Source: an uncultured Bacteroidota bacterium
GTDB lineage: Bacteria > Bacteroidota > Bacteroidia > Bacteroidales > F082
Direction: 5' to 3'
DNA: 64,000 nt
NCBI GenBank assembly: GCA_903891085.1
Contig: CAITDJ010000104.1
Span: 1-64,000 of the forward strand
Shown here: one piece after another, positions 7,776 through 17,007 of the stretch
How the letters are laid out: the number at the start of each line of letters is the position of its first letter
Position numbering within the stretch: position 1 is the first letter of the stretch
Position numbers and translations under genes: made by a program
Notes under the pieces: model-generated
The model's database searches: none
Told to the model about the DNA's origin: nothing
What the model saw: only the letters and a program-made list of their open reading frames with translations

Positions 7776-8231
7776 TTATGGATTTGTGAAGCTATGCAAG
7801 GTTACATCGAAAATTAATACCGAATTGGCCGGAATTTTTCCTTTTGCCTGATTGCCATAACCCAACGATGACGGAATAAGTAATTTAATTTTACCACCGG
7901 CACCGATGAGGGGTATTCCTTCCTTCCATCCAGCAATCATTTGACTTAAGTCACCTGGAAAATTGGTGCTTTGATCAAAAATGGTTCCATTAAGCAGTTT
8001 ACCGATGTAGCCAACGGTGATGGATGCTTCGGAAGTTGGTTTTTCTGAACTGCCTGTTAATTTTATGATGTAATGAAGGCCGCTGCTGGTTGTCTGGGCT
8101 TCAAGCTGATTGTCGCTCAGGTATTTTTCAATGGCCACCTGTTCGAGCTGAGCCTGGGTTACCACTTGTTTTTCGCCACAGGAAGAAGCAAAAAGTGTAA
8201 CAGCAATGAGTAAGAATATCAGTTTACGCAT
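7776..8231 (-). CDS. FKBP-type peptidyl-prolyl isomerase lipoprotein
   Basis: 151 residues. A lipoprotein signal (MRKLIFLLIAVTLFASSC, Cys 18) anchors it in the envelope. The FKBP domain covers about 65-149: VGYIGKLLNGTIFDQS, then AGWKEGIPLIGAGGKIKLLIP, then LGYGNQ and PANSVLIFDVTL. It is predicted to speed cis-trans isomerisation of prolyl bonds in periplasmic proteins. Its ATG overlaps the last 8 bases of the sirtuin gene, so translation is probably coupled. Confidence 0.93.
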   Translation of the reverse strand: MRKLIFLLIAVTLFASSCGEKQVVTQAQLEQVAIEKYLSDNQLEAQTTSSGLHYIIKLTGSSEKPTSEASITVGYIGKLLNGTIFDQSTNFPGDLSQMIAGWKEGIPLIGAGGKIKLLIPSSLGYGNQAKGKIPANSVLIFDVTLHSFTNP

Positions 8232-8928
8232 TTTTCGATGTAATTTCGTTTGAGATAAGTTTCTTTACAAATTCAGGTAATTCTTCCGCAGCAGTTCCGC
8301 GGATAATTTCAATGTTACGTCGTGATTGTGGCTCGGCTTTCGGATCGATGAGAAAGATCGGCGCGTTGGCCGGCACATATTCGATGAGTGACGCTGCCGG
8401 ATACACCACCAGTGAGGTGCCAACAACAATCATTATATCAGCAGTTTGTGTGATATCAATGGCTACATCGAACATGGGTACCTGCTCACCAAACCATACA
8501 ATGTGCGGACGCAATTGTGCACCATCTTCACCCACATCACCCAGTTTAATTTCCCAATGCTCAGGCGTGAATATCAGTTTCGGATTTCTTGTACTTCTGA
8601 CTTTATCGAGTTCACCATGAAGATGTAAAACACTACTTGAACCGGCACGTTCATGCAGATTGTCAACATTTTGTGTAATTATCTGTACATTAAAGCATTT
8701 TTCCAGCTCAACCAGGGCAGCATGGCCTTTGTTTGGTTCCACTTCGCGCATCTGTTTTCGCCGGGCATTGTAGAAATCAAGCACTAATCTTGGATTTCTC
8801 GCCCAGGCCTGTGGTGTGGCCACGTCTTCGACAGGATGATTTTCCCAAAGCCCATCCGAGTCCCTGAAAGTTTTTATACCACTTTCGGCACTCATACCAG
8901 CTCCCGTAAAAACAACAATTTTCCTCAT
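8224..8928 (-). CDS. Sirtuin NAD-dependent protein deacylase, lacking zinc cysteines
   Basis: 234 residues from the ATG at 8928 (MRKIVVFTGAGMSAESG). The NAD-binding GAGMSAESGIKTFRD, TQNVDNLHERAG and the catalytic His in LHLHGELDK identify a Sir2/CobB-type enzyme. After HGELDKVRSTRNPKL there is no Cys-x-x-Cys pair where most sirtuins have their zinc ribbon; this shortened module occurs in some Bacteroidota sirtuins as far as I recall. An upstream ATG at 8946 is rejected because a CAAAAGTA-encoded -7 box (minus TACTTTTG) lies at 8949-8956. It is the first gene of the sirtuin-FKBP-recX group. Confidence 0.92.
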   Translation of the reverse strand: MRKIVVFTGAGMSAESGIKTFRDSDGLWENHPVEDVATPQAWARNPRLVLDFYNARRKQMREVEPNKGHAALVELEKCFNVQIITQNVDNLHERAGSSSVLHLHGELDKVRSTRNPKLIFTPEHWEIKLGDVGEDGAQLRPHIVWFGEQVPMFDVAIDITQTADIMIVVGTSLVVYPAASLIEYVPANAPIFLIDPKAEPQSRRNIEIIRGTAAEELPEFVKKLISNEITSKNA

Positions 8929-8948
8929 GACAGTAGATGAAATCAATG

Positions 8949-8956
8949 CAAAAGTA
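8949..8956 (-). promoter_or_regulatory. Promoter of sirtuin operon
   Basis: Minus-strand TACTTTTG matches the TAnnTTTG -7 box and lies 20 bases before the ATG at 8928. It rules out the in-frame ATG at 8946 as translation start. Confidence 0.5.
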
Positions 8957-8989
8957 ATGATTTAAGCGCGTTTTGAGGCACCGTATTTC

Positions 8990-9030
8990 ATAAAAAACAA
9001 AAAGAGGCCAATGAATCTCACCGCCTCTTT
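8990..9030 (-). terminator. Rho-independent terminator after mdh
   Basis: Stem AAAGAGGC (9001-9008) pairs with GCCTCTTT (9023-9030) around a 14-base loop. On the minus strand it is followed by a T-rich run (ttgttttttat). It sits about 20 bases past the mdh stop codon. Confidence 0.8.
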
Positions 9031-9050
9031 TCGCAAAAATAATCGAAAAT

Positions 9051-9989
9051 CTAGAACAATTTCATGTCATCCAGTACTTTCATGACTCCTTTTACCGAAT
9101 CGGAAGATTCATGCAACAGTTTCATTTCATCTTTATTGAGCTCCACTTCAATGATTTCTTCGATACCACTGCGGCCCAGTTTTACCGGAACACCAAGATA
9201 AACGTCTTTTAATCCGTATTCGCCCTGAAGCAGGGTACAAACCGGGAAAATCTTTTTCTGATCATCCACGATGGCTTCAACCATTTGCGCGGCAGCAGCA
9301 CCCGGAGCATACCAGGCCGATGTTCCCATCAGGTTCACCAATTCACCACCACCTTTTTTTGTGCGGTCAACAATTTTGTCGAGTTCTTCATCTCCAAGAA
9401 GTTCAGTAACAGGAATACCAGCAATTGAAGTATAGCGCGGTAGCGGTACCATGGTATCACCATGACCTCCCATCAACAAGGCATGAACATCACCGGGAGA
9501 AACATCGAGTGCTTCGGCTAAAAATGCGCGATAACGGGCGGTGTCGAGCGTGCCCGCCATTCCGAATACTTTGCGTGAAGGTTTGTTACTGGCGAGATAT
9601 GCCGCATAGGTCATTACGTCTAAAGGATTTGAAACAATAATTATGATTGCATCCGGTGAATACTTAACAGCTTTTTCGGTTACATCTTTTACGATTGCGG
9701 CATTGGTTTTAATCAAATCGTCGCGCGACATGCCCGGTTTACGCGGCAATCCCGAAGTGATTACGATTACACCTGAACCTTTTGTTTTCAGATAATCATT
9801 CGTTGAACCAACCACACGGGTGTTGAAGTGATTGATAGGTGCTGTTTGCCAGATATCAAGGGCCTTGCCTTCTGCTGTCCCAACTTTGATATCAACCAAA
9901 ACGACCTCTTTGCATAAATTCTTGTGCGCGATTACGTTAGCACATGTAGCACCCACATTTCCGGCACCGATTACTGTGATTCTTTCCAT
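9051..9989 (-). CDS. mdh: Malate dehydrogenase
   Basis: 312 residues of the LDH-like MDH family, interconverting malate and oxaloacetate with NAD. The Rossmann motif is ITVIGAGNVGATCA at the N-terminus, with Asp in VVLVDIK choosing NAD. Substrate arginines lie in GLPRKPGMSRDDL, Asn in VSNPLDVMTY, and the catalytic His in MGGHGDTMVPLPR. Length and motifs are complete. It is monocistronic, with its own terminator downstream and a promoter with a palindrome about 80 bases upstream. Confidence 0.95.
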   Translation of the reverse strand: MERITVIGAGNVGATCANVIAHKNLCKEVVLVDIKVGTAEGKALDIWQTAPINHFNTRVVGSTNDYLKTKGSGVIVITSGLPRKPGMSRDDLIKTNAAIVKDVTEKAVKYSPDAIIIIVSNPLDVMTYAAYLASNKPSRKVFGMAGTLDTARYRAFLAEALDVSPGDVHALLMGGHGDTMVPLPRYTSIAGIPVTELLGDEELDKIVDRTKKGGGELVNLMGTSAWYAPGAAAAQMVEAIVDDQKKIFPVCTLLQGEYGLKDVYLGVPVKLGRSGIEEIIEVELNKDEMKLLHESSDSVKGVMKVLDDMKLF

Positions 9990-10062
9990 AATGTTTACGT
10001 TGTGTTGATGAATTATTTAGTTTTTATAGATTGTAATGAATTACTTAGCCCGGTTCAGTATC

Positions 10063-10082
10063 ATTCACAAATATATGTGAAT
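10063..10082 (-). promoter_or_regulatory. mdh promoter overlapping a palindrome
   Basis: Minus-strand TATATTTG (10068-10075) is a -7 box about 80 bases upstream of the mdh ATG. It lies inside a perfect inverted repeat, ATTCACA-N6-TGTGAAT (10063-10082). A protein bound there would block the promoter. The half-site order (TCACA-N6-TGTGA) is the reverse of the Crp consensus, so no regulator is named. Confidence 0.45.
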
Positions 10083-10187
10083 TTGTATCAAACAGACATG
10101 CTTTGTGCTATCAATTTATTTTTATACATTGCAACAATCATCGAATCAATATCTTATCATATATTATGTGTTTTCTCAAATCGCTGA

Positions 10188-13100
10188 TTACTTCAGTTGT
10201 GGTATACGTCCAATGGTATAAGGAAATTGCATTTCATCCATTTTCACCTCAATTGCGCCGAGGTTTTTGTCTATTTCTTTCAGTTTTTCCAACACAACCG
10301 GTAACTCCTGACTGAGGATTTCGTAATTCATTTTCATTGTTTGCGTAGGCGTTGTCAGGCTTGACCAACAAGCCTCAAGGATAGACCCCAGACGATAATT
10401 CAATGATACCTGTTCGGGTGGAACTTCCTCAAAACTTGCTTTCACAGGTGAACCATTCATGGTAAAATTAATATCAACGAGCTGACCTGCAATAATTTTG
10501 GTCTGTTCCAGCAAAGCGGATGTGTTTTCGTTGGAAAGCTGCAGGTTTTGACGAATGTTTTCGTTCCTGTTTTTCAGGTCACCGGCAAAACGTTCGGCCC
10601 CATCTGTTACGCGCCACAAATCTGAAAGTTTTTGCATGAATTGAATCATTTCAGTGGTATTTTGCTCGCTTAGTGAAGAATTATTCAATACAACAGCTTC
10701 AAAAACAACAGGTTCTGCAAGTGAGGTGACGGTTCCGTTTTGGTTCATTTCCATAGAAACAGAATATTTTCCCGGAAGGGCAGGAAAACCGTCTTGTTGA
10801 TTATTTGTTGGTTTGAATTCATTACTGTTTTGTGCCGATTCCAGTGCGTAACGCAGTTTCCAGTTTACGCGGTTGATGCCGGTTTTGGCTTCTTCATAAA
10901 TCTTTCTGACGGTATTTCCCTGTTCGTCGCGGATGGTGAAAATGAGGTAAGTGGCCGTTTCGTCCTGTTCCTTGCGCAACTCATCACGTGAAGGTTGTGG
11001 GATGGGTGCTGATTTTTCGAAAAGCTCTTTTTCTTTTTTCAAACGGATTTGCTTCGCTGTTTCAGGAACTTCCTTCAGGTAATAACTGAAAGTAGCGCCA
11101 AATGCCGGGTTGGGCGCATGATAAGGCATCGATCCTTCGCCATAACGTGACCCTTCCTCAACATACATTAAGGCTTTTTTCACCGGGAAGAGTATTGCTT
11201 TTTCGTCATGTAACCTTTTTGCAGTGATTGACCGCAACAAACTGTAATCATCGAGAATAAAAAATCCCCTGCCAAAGGTGGCAATCACCAAATCATTTTC
11301 ACGTTGTTGGATAGCAATATCACGAACGGCAACATCCGGCATTCCGGCCATAAGTTTTGTCCAGAGTTTACCACCGTCAGCACTGAAATAGAAACTGAAT
11401 TCGGTTCCTGCAAACAGGATCTCCTGATTCACGAAATCCTGGGCGATGGTATGGACTGTTTCTTTTGGAAGATTCGAACTGATTGATGACCAGCTTTTTC
11501 CTTTATCAGTACTTTTTAAAACATAAGCTGTAAAATCATCATTTTGAATATTATTGAAGGTAGCAAACACGACATTTTCGTCAAGTGACGATGGAAAAAT
11601 GTCACTCACAAAAGTGTAGGCTGGTACACCCGGAAACTGATCAATTTTACGCCAGTTTTTACCATCGTCCTCAGTAACCTGAATGATGCCATCATCTGTT
11701 CCGACATACAACAGTCCAGCTTTCAAAGGTGATTCGGCCAACGCAACAATAGTTCCCCACTGCGAAGTAGAAACATCTTTCATCACTGCACCTGACGGCC
11801 AGTATTTTCCCATTACCTTGAACTGATTCCGGTCTTCATTTCGGGTCAGGTCCTCACTAATCACTTCCCATGATTGCCCGCGATCGTCACTCTTGAATAA
11901 TTTATTGGCTCCTATGTACAATCTTGTAGACTTGTGTGGACTCAGAATAAACGGAGCGTCCCAGTTCCAGCGATAATGCAGTTCATCTTTACGGGGCTCA
12001 GGCTTTATTTTGACACTTTCATTGCTTTTTTTGTCGTAACGATAGATATTTCCGTATTGATAGGCCGAATACACAATATTTGTATTTTCAGGCTCTATCG
12101 CCTGCCAGAAACCATCACCACCAAGCGTCACCAGCCATTCGGCACTCGTGACACCGCCGCTGTTTGTGTTGCGCGACGGACCACCAAAACTGTTATTATC
12201 CTGTGTTCCGCCAAACACCCAGTAAAATGGTTCAGAATTGTCGACATTCACCCGATAGAATTGGGTAACCGGGAGATTGGTTTTATGGATATAGTTGGCA
12301 CCATTGTCAAAAGTTTCATACATACCGCCATCGCCCCCAATCATCCAGTGTTTGGTGTCGGAAGGATCAATCCAGAAAGCATGATCATCCACATGCCGGT
12401 TGTTTAAACCAAGATCAGTCCATGTTTTGCCGCCATCGTGGGTAACTTTTGAAACAGTCTCAACAGAATAAACGGTATTCGGGTCAACCGGATCGCAATA
12501 GATTTCGTTGTAATATTGTCCAAGACTTGTATAATCACTCATCTTTTCGAAGGAAGCACCACGATCCATTGATCGGAAGAATCCTCCGGCATTATCTGCA
12601 GCTTCGATGATCAGATAAATAATATCCGGATTTGATTTCGGGATGGCAATGCCCATACCGCCCATATCAACACCGGGCAGACCATTGGTAAGTTTATTCC
12701 ATGTTTTTCCGGCATCGACCGATTTGTACAAGGCTGTTTCGGGGCCACCCCCAATTTTTGTGAAAAAATGTCGCCGGCGTTGTTCCGAACTGGCATACAT
12801 TACATCCGGATTACGCGGGTCGAAAACGACATTGTTTACGCCTGTGTTTTCGCTGATGTTCAATACTTTATTCCATGTTTTTCCACCATCTGTTGTTTTA
12901 TATAGGCCACGCTCTTCTCCCGGACCCCAAACAGATCCTTCGGCTGCAACAAACACAATGTCAGAATTACGCGGATCGATTTGAATCATTCCAATCTGTC
13001 GTGATTCTTTCAGCCCCATATTCTTCCATGATTTTCCACCATCTTCGGTTTTGTACACTCCATTTCCATAACCCAATGCACGTTGGTGGTTATTCTCCCC

Positions 13101-13475
13101 TGTGCCTGCCCATACAACTTTACTGTTGTTTGGATCCATTGCCAGACAACCGATAGCGTACACGCCATTGTTATCGAATACCGGAGAAAATGTAGTACCG
13201 TTGTTAATGGTTTTCCATATATGTCCTGAAGCAACAGCAACATAATACTCACTGTTATTGGCGGGGTTCACGGCAAAATCGGCAATTCGTCCTGAAGCAA
13301 AAGCCGGACCAATTCCTCTCCATTTCAATCCACCAAAGACATCACTCTTCAGCGTGTCGGATTGTATTTCTTTTCCTTTTTCTTTTTTTGGAGCAGCCTG
13401 CATGGCTGTAATTAAAAACAGACCCAGCATTGAAAGTGTAATTGCTTTCAAACCAATGTGTAACGAATATTTCAT
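10188..13475 (-). CDS. Secreted BNR/sortilin-like beta-propeller protein
   Basis: 1095 residues with a signal peptide (about 1-27, ending MQAAPKKEK). Residues about 50-760 contain many BNR/Asp-box repeats of the type S-x-D-x-G-x-x-W (TEDGGKSWKNMG, TTDGGKTWNKV, SVDAGKTWNKL, SDDRGQSWEVI, STDKGKSWSSI), predicting a VPS10/sortilin-like ten-bladed or double propeller. The C-terminal 300 residues form an Ig-like segment (LIFTIRDEQGNTVRKI) and a helical part (LLEQTKIIAGQ). Such proteins are often annotated as glycosyl hydrolases, but no catalytic residue set is visible. It may be a periplasmic or surface binding protein. No T9SS tail is present. It stands alone, with no clear operon partner. Confidence 0.88.
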   Translation of the reverse strand: MKYSLHIGLKAITLSMLGLFLITAMQAAPKKEKGKEIQSDTLKSDVFGGLKWRGIGPAFASGRIADFAVNPANNSEYYVAVASGHIWKTINNGTTFSPVFDNNGVYAIGCLAMDPNNSKVVWAGTGENNHQRALGYGNGVYKTEDGGKSWKNMGLKESRQIGMIQIDPRNSDIVFVAAEGSVWGPGEERGLYKTTDGGKTWNKVLNISENTGVNNVVFDPRNPDVMYASSEQRRRHFFTKIGGGPETALYKSVDAGKTWNKLTNGLPGVDMGGMGIAIPKSNPDIIYLIIEAADNAGGFFRSMDRGASFEKMSDYTSLGQYYNEIYCDPVDPNTVYSVETVSKVTHDGGKTWTDLGLNNRHVDDHAFWIDPSDTKHWMIGGDGGMYETFDNGANYIHKTNLPVTQFYRVNVDNSEPFYWVFGGTQDNNSFGGPSRNTNSGGVTSAEWLVTLGGDGFWQAIEPENTNIVYSAYQYGNIYRYDKKSNESVKIKPEPRKDELHYRWNWDAPFILSPHKSTRLYIGANKLFKSDDRGQSWEVISEDLTRNEDRNQFKVMGKYWPSGAVMKDVSTSQWGTIVALAESPLKAGLLYVGTDDGIIQVTEDDGKNWRKIDQFPGVPAYTFVSDIFPSSLDENVVFATFNNIQNDDFTAYVLKSTDKGKSWSSISSNLPKETVHTIAQDFVNQEILFAGTEFSFYFSADGGKLWTKLMAGMPDVAVRDIAIQQRENDLVIATFGRGFFILDDYSLLRSITAKRLHDEKAILFPVKKALMYVEEGSRYGEGSMPYHAPNPAFGATFSYYLKEVPETAKQIRLKKEKELFEKSAPIPQPSRDELRKEQDETATYLIFTIRDEQGNTVRKIYEEAKTGINRVNWKLRYALESAQNSNEFKPTNNQQDGFPALPGKYSVSMEMNQNGTVTSLAEPVVFEAVVLNNSSLSEQNTTEMIQFMQKLSDLWRVTDGAERFAGDLKNRNENIRQNLQLSNENTSALLEQTKIIAGQLVDINFTMNGSPVKASFEEVPPEQVSLNYRLGSILEACWSSLTTPTQTMKMNYEILSQELPVVLEKLKEIDKNLGAIEVKMDEMQFPYTIGRIPQLK

Positions 13476-13595
13476 AGTAGACGAATTTATTGCAACTAAA
13501 GTACAATTATAAATTATTCACAATCGAAAAAGTATCAGGTTGTTTTTTCGAAAAGGGAAAGCGGTTAAAGTTATCCTGAGCCCAGTGAAAAAAAA

Positions 13596-14429
13596 TTAAA
13601 ATGAAATACCTGTCCGCAGCACGAAAAAGTAAACCACTAAGGCAACGATTGAAAATGACATGACCAAAATCAAATGCTTTGGTTCCAGTTTCTTCAACGA
13701 AGGCTTCTGTTTGGTGACTTTTGGCTCATAAAAAAAAGTTGGCAGAATTAAAATCAGCGAACTAAGTGGAAGCAGGTAATTTTTGTAGTCCTTTTCAGGA
13801 AATGATAATAAGAGGAGCAATAAGGTGCCAACAAACCAGGGAAGCAGGAGGAATCTTATAAATAGCTGACTTGCAGTATTTTTGTCGTTGGTAAACCCTT
13901 TGAATAATCTATCATGGAAAATTCTTGCGGCAAAAATACCAAGTTTATACATAAAAAATAAGCTCACTCCGATAATCAGGACGGTCATGACTGTTTCGAT
14001 GCCCATTTCCCGGGCAGCTTTCGAGAAACCGGTATGAGAAAAAAGATCAATGGCAATTGCCCCAAGGGAAAGATTAAAGGCGTGGATAAAAGTCCAGACT
14101 GTCCCCGTTAAAAATGTAAAAGATGGCCTGGTGTTTAAATGAAATGCAAACAAGCTAAAAACTCCGATAATGAAACATGTTACCGGAACAGTTGTGTAAA
14201 TACTTATAATCGAATCGCTCGTCCAGAAACGTGATGATTCAGCCATGATCACCTGAGTTTTCCCCAGAATTAAACTGGCAGGAACGTCAAGGTCAGATGA
14301 AATGTATAAAAATGCCAGTCCTGAAACTATAAAAACAAGTAAATAGGAAATGATAAATACGGATGTCGAAAAAACTTGTAAATGAAGCAGTTGACCTGAT
14401 GTAATTTTATCTTTTTCTGATCGGTCCAT
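13596..14429 (-). CDS. Polytopic inner-membrane protein of unknown function
   Basis: 277 residues with about seven hydrophobic segments (near 20-42, 78-98, 105-125, 145-168, 193-212, 218-232 and 255-273). I do not recognise a family. The layout is loosely like Yip1-type or other small membrane proteins, but this is not secure. Its start overlaps the last 23 bases of the radical SAM gene, so the two are co-transcribed and probably translationally coupled. No catalytic motif is visible. Confidence 0.75.
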   Translation of the reverse strand: MDRSEKDKITSGQLLHLQVFSTSVFIISYLLVFIVSGLAFLYISSDLDVPASLILGKTQVIMAESSRFWTSDSIISIYTTVPVTCFIIGVFSLFAFHLNTRPSFTFLTGTVWTFIHAFNLSLGAIAIDLFSHTGFSKAAREMGIETVMTVLIIGVSLFFMYKLGIFAARIFHDRLFKGFTNDKNTASQLFIRFLLLPWFVGTLLLLLLSFPEKDYKNYLLPLSSLILILPTFFYEPKVTKQKPSLKKLEPKHLILVMSFSIVALVVYFFVLRTGISF

Positions 14430-16275
14430 GACTCACTGTTTTATTGGGTTTCAGAAGTTTATTTGATAAATCCTCACGATCAAGTTTCATTAGTGTATGT
14501 TTAATCCATGCCTGGTTTTCGCGTTTATACCAGAAAAAGAATTTTTGTTGGGCAATTTTTTCTTCTTTGGCGCGCACTGTAAAGACTTTCTTGAGGGTAT
14601 AAGGATCATAACCTGAATAATAAATTTCGGTTGCAACGGTCATTGGAGTAGGTGTGAAATCCTGCACCTGCTCGAGTTTGAAACCCAGTTCTTTGGTCTC
14701 AGCTGCAAGGTGGGCCATGTCTTCAAGCGTGCTCTCAGGATGACTTGATATGAAATAGGGGATAAGCTGCTGGTTTAAACCCAGTTCTGCATTGATCTGT
14801 TCAAATTTACGTTTGAGTTTATAAAACAATTTGAAAGATGGTTTTCGCATGGCTTTCAACACACGGTCTGAAGTGTGTTCCGGTGCAACTTTTAGCCTGC
14901 CACTTACATGGCGTGTAACCAACTGCCGGAGGTATTCATCGTAGCCGTTTTCCTTGTTTTTCTCTTTGTCATCACTCAAAAATAAATCGTACCGAAGCCC
15001 GGAGCCAACAAAAGCCTTCTTTATAAGTGGATGATTATCAACTTCTTTATAAATATCAATCAATGGATGATGGTCCGTATCGAGGTTCGAACAGATTTCG
15101 GGAAAGACACAACTCGGGCGTTTGCAATTGTCGCAGATACGCTGGTGCTTTCCTTTCATTTTGTACATATTGGCCGATGGACCGCCCAAATCACTGATGT
15201 AGCCTTTGAAATCCTCCATGTTGGTGATTTGATCCACCTCAGCCATGATTGATTTTTTACTGCGGCTGGCAACAAATTTACCCTGATGCGCTGAAATTGT
15301 ACAGAAACTGCAACCTCCGAAACAACCACGATGCATATTCACCGAATGGCGGATCATTTCATAGGCTGGAATTACGCCTCTTTTGGCATATTTAGGATGT
15401 GGCATTCGTGTAAAAGGCAGATCGAAGGAAGCATCCATTTGTTCCTCAGTGAAAGTTGGGAAAGGAGGGTTGATGATCAGCCGTTTGTTACTAACTTCCT
15501 GTATCAGTCGGGCCGCGTGCGTTTTATTCGATTCCTGTTCGATATGACGGAAATTTCCGGCATAGGTTTTCTTGTCTTTCAGGCAGATTTCATGCGAGGC
15601 CAATTTAATTTCGCCCCAGATTGATTTTTCGACAGGCAATGATTTATCAATGAGAAAAAATGTCTGTTTGATTTCAGTTAATTCCTTGATTGATTTTCCT
15701 GAATCCAGTCCGTGCAACAATTCGAGTAAGGCAAGTTCACCCATACCATAAATGCCAATATCGGCATTTGAATCGACCAGCACGGATGGTTTCAACTGGT
15801 CTGACCAGTAATCATAATGCGTGACACGTCGCAATGATGCTTCGACACCGCCGATGACAACAGGAACATCAGGATAAAGGTTTTTTAGAATATTGCTGTA
15901 AATTGTTGTGGCATAATCGGGTCGGTAACCACTTGCTCCTTCGGGTGTATAGGCATCATTCGAACGCAGGCGCTTGTTGGCAGTGTAGTGGTTCACCATC
16001 GAATCCATATTACCCGAAGTGACACCAAAAAACAAACGTGGACGGCCTAATTTCTTAAAATCGCGCAAATCGTCGCGCCAGTTTGGCTGGGCTATAATGG
16101 CGACTTTAAATCCTTCACGTTCAATAATCCGTCCGATGACGGCTGCCCCGAATGCGGGATGATCGACATAGGCATCCCCGGTAATCATAATTACATCCAA
16201 TTCGTCCCAGTTCCGAAGCTCGACTTCTTTTTTTGTCGTTGGTAACCAATCGGTAAGCTGGTAATTTTTGGGCAT
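14407..16275 (-). CDS. YgiQ-family radical SAM protein
   Basis: 622 residues. The N-terminal domain (about 1-290) starts LPTTKKEVELRNWDELDVI and includes GDAYVDHPAFGAAVIGR. The radical SAM core carries the cluster-binding Cys triad in HRGCFGGCSFCTISAHQGK (CxxxCxxC), followed by a second cysteine group (RICDNCKRPSCVFPEIC) and LKVAPEHTSDRVL. This is the full YgiQ architecture (UPF0313). The reaction is not known from the sequence. A -7 box (minus TACTTTTA, 16296-16303) lies just upstream. The 3' end overlaps the membrane-protein gene. Confidence 0.94.
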   Translation of the reverse strand: MPKNYQLTDWLPTTKKEVELRNWDELDVIMITGDAYVDHPAFGAAVIGRIIEREGFKVAIIAQPNWRDDLRDFKKLGRPRLFFGVTSGNMDSMVNHYTANKRLRSNDAYTPEGASGYRPDYATTIYSNILKNLYPDVPVVIGGVEASLRRVTHYDYWSDQLKPSVLVDSNADIGIYGMGELALLELLHGLDSGKSIKELTEIKQTFFLIDKSLPVEKSIWGEIKLASHEICLKDKKTYAGNFRHIEQESNKTHAARLIQEVSNKRLIINPPFPTFTEEQMDASFDLPFTRMPHPKYAKRGVIPAYEMIRHSVNMHRGCFGGCSFCTISAHQGKFVASRSKKSIMAEVDQITNMEDFKGYISDLGGPSANMYKMKGKHQRICDNCKRPSCVFPEICSNLDTDHHPLIDIYKEVDNHPLIKKAFVGSGLRYDLFLSDDKEKNKENGYDEYLRQLVTRHVSGRLKVAPEHTSDRVLKAMRKPSFKLFYKLKRKFEQINAELGLNQQLIPYFISSHPESTLEDMAHLAAETKELGFKLEQVQDFTPTPMTVATEIYYSGYDPYTLKKVFTVRAKEEKIAQQKFFFWYKRENQAWIKHTLMKLDREDLSNKLLKPNKTVSHGPIRKR

Positions 16276-16295
16276 GTTTATTTTCAGATCAGCTG

Positions 16296-16303
16296 TAAAA
16301 GTA
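16296..16303 (-). promoter_or_regulatory. Promoter of ygiQ-like gene
   Basis: Minus-strand TACTTTTA, one mismatch to TAnnTTTG, 20 bases before the ATG at 16275. Confidence 0.35.
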
Positions 16304-16371
16304 CATAAATATTTATTTAACTGTTATTTATGTAGTTAACCAGTTAGGTACTATCCATCTCAAAAAATCGA

Positions 16372-17007
16372 TTATTTAGAAAACAGGAGATCATCAATCG
16401 CCTTCAGATTGGTTTCATTGAGTGTTTTTGCTCCTCCAAGCAATCCAGCTAGGATGTTAATCCTTGCCGTGTTTTCCAGCACTTCCATTCTGTCGAACGC
16501 TTCCAGTAAATTTTTTCCAACAGTTATGATTCCGTGGTTTTCCATCAGCACGACATTGCTTTTTTTGCACGCATCAGCAACATTTGCCGCCAACGATGCT
16601 GTTCCCATCAGGGCATAAGAGGCAAAAACAGGGGTTCCCAATACTGCTCTTGATTCGCCCATCAGATCGCAATTTATGGGTTTGTGGCTCACGGCGAAAC
16701 TTGTTGCCAATGCAGGATGGGCGTGAACAATTGCCTGAATATCAGGTCTGTTTTTATATATTTCAATATGGAAACCGTATTCCATACTTGGTTTAAAGGG
16801 TTTATTTTCAAAGGTTCCATCTGTTTTCATACGGATGATTTCACTTGCTTTCATCCTTCCCTTGTCTGTCTGTGAAGGTGAAATCAGAAGTTCTTCAGCG
16901 CTGATTCTTACACTGATATTTCCTCCCGAAGTGGTTGTCAACCCCTGCTTATACAGCCTGCGCATGAAATAGGCGATTTCCTTTTTGATTATATTTATTT
17001 CATTCAT
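16372..17007 (-). CDS. Class II aldolase (fuculose-phosphate aldolase/MtnB-like)
   Basis: 211 residues of the class II aldolase/adducin family. Visible are GLTTTSGGNISVR (phosphate loop), ISPSQTDKG, PSMEYGFHIEIY with the Glu that is catalytic in FucA, and the zinc histidines in IVHAHPALATSFA and MENHGIITVG. Members include L-fuculose-1-phosphate aldolase and the MtnB dehydratase. Its ATG follows the mtnA stop codon directly (TAAATG), so it should act on the MtnA product. Either MtnB-type dehydration or aldol cleavage of methylthioribulose- or deoxyribulose-1-phosphate to dihydroxyacetone phosphate plus an aldehyde is possible. No other methionine-salvage gene (mtnK, mtnC/X, mtnD) is nearby, which favours cleavage. 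Confidence 0.88.
   Translation of the reverse strand: MNEINIIKKEIAYFMRRLYKQGLTTTSGGNISVRISAEELLISPSQTDKGRMKASEIIRMKTDGTFENKPFKPSMEYGFHIEIYKNRPDIQAIVHAHPALATSFAVSHKPINCDLMGESRAVLGTPVFASYALMGTASLAANVADACKKSNVVLMENHGIITVGKNLLEAFDRMEVLENTARINILAGLLGGAKTLNETNLKAIDDLLFSK

Noticed and set aside
12611-13252. Small ORFs inside the BNR-repeat gene on either strand
   Set aside because: Shadows of the long repeat-coding gene in other frames.
13560-13590. Fragment tcctgagcccagtgaa resembling a common Bacteroidota intergenic repeat
   Set aside because: Too short and a single copy here to call as a repeat.
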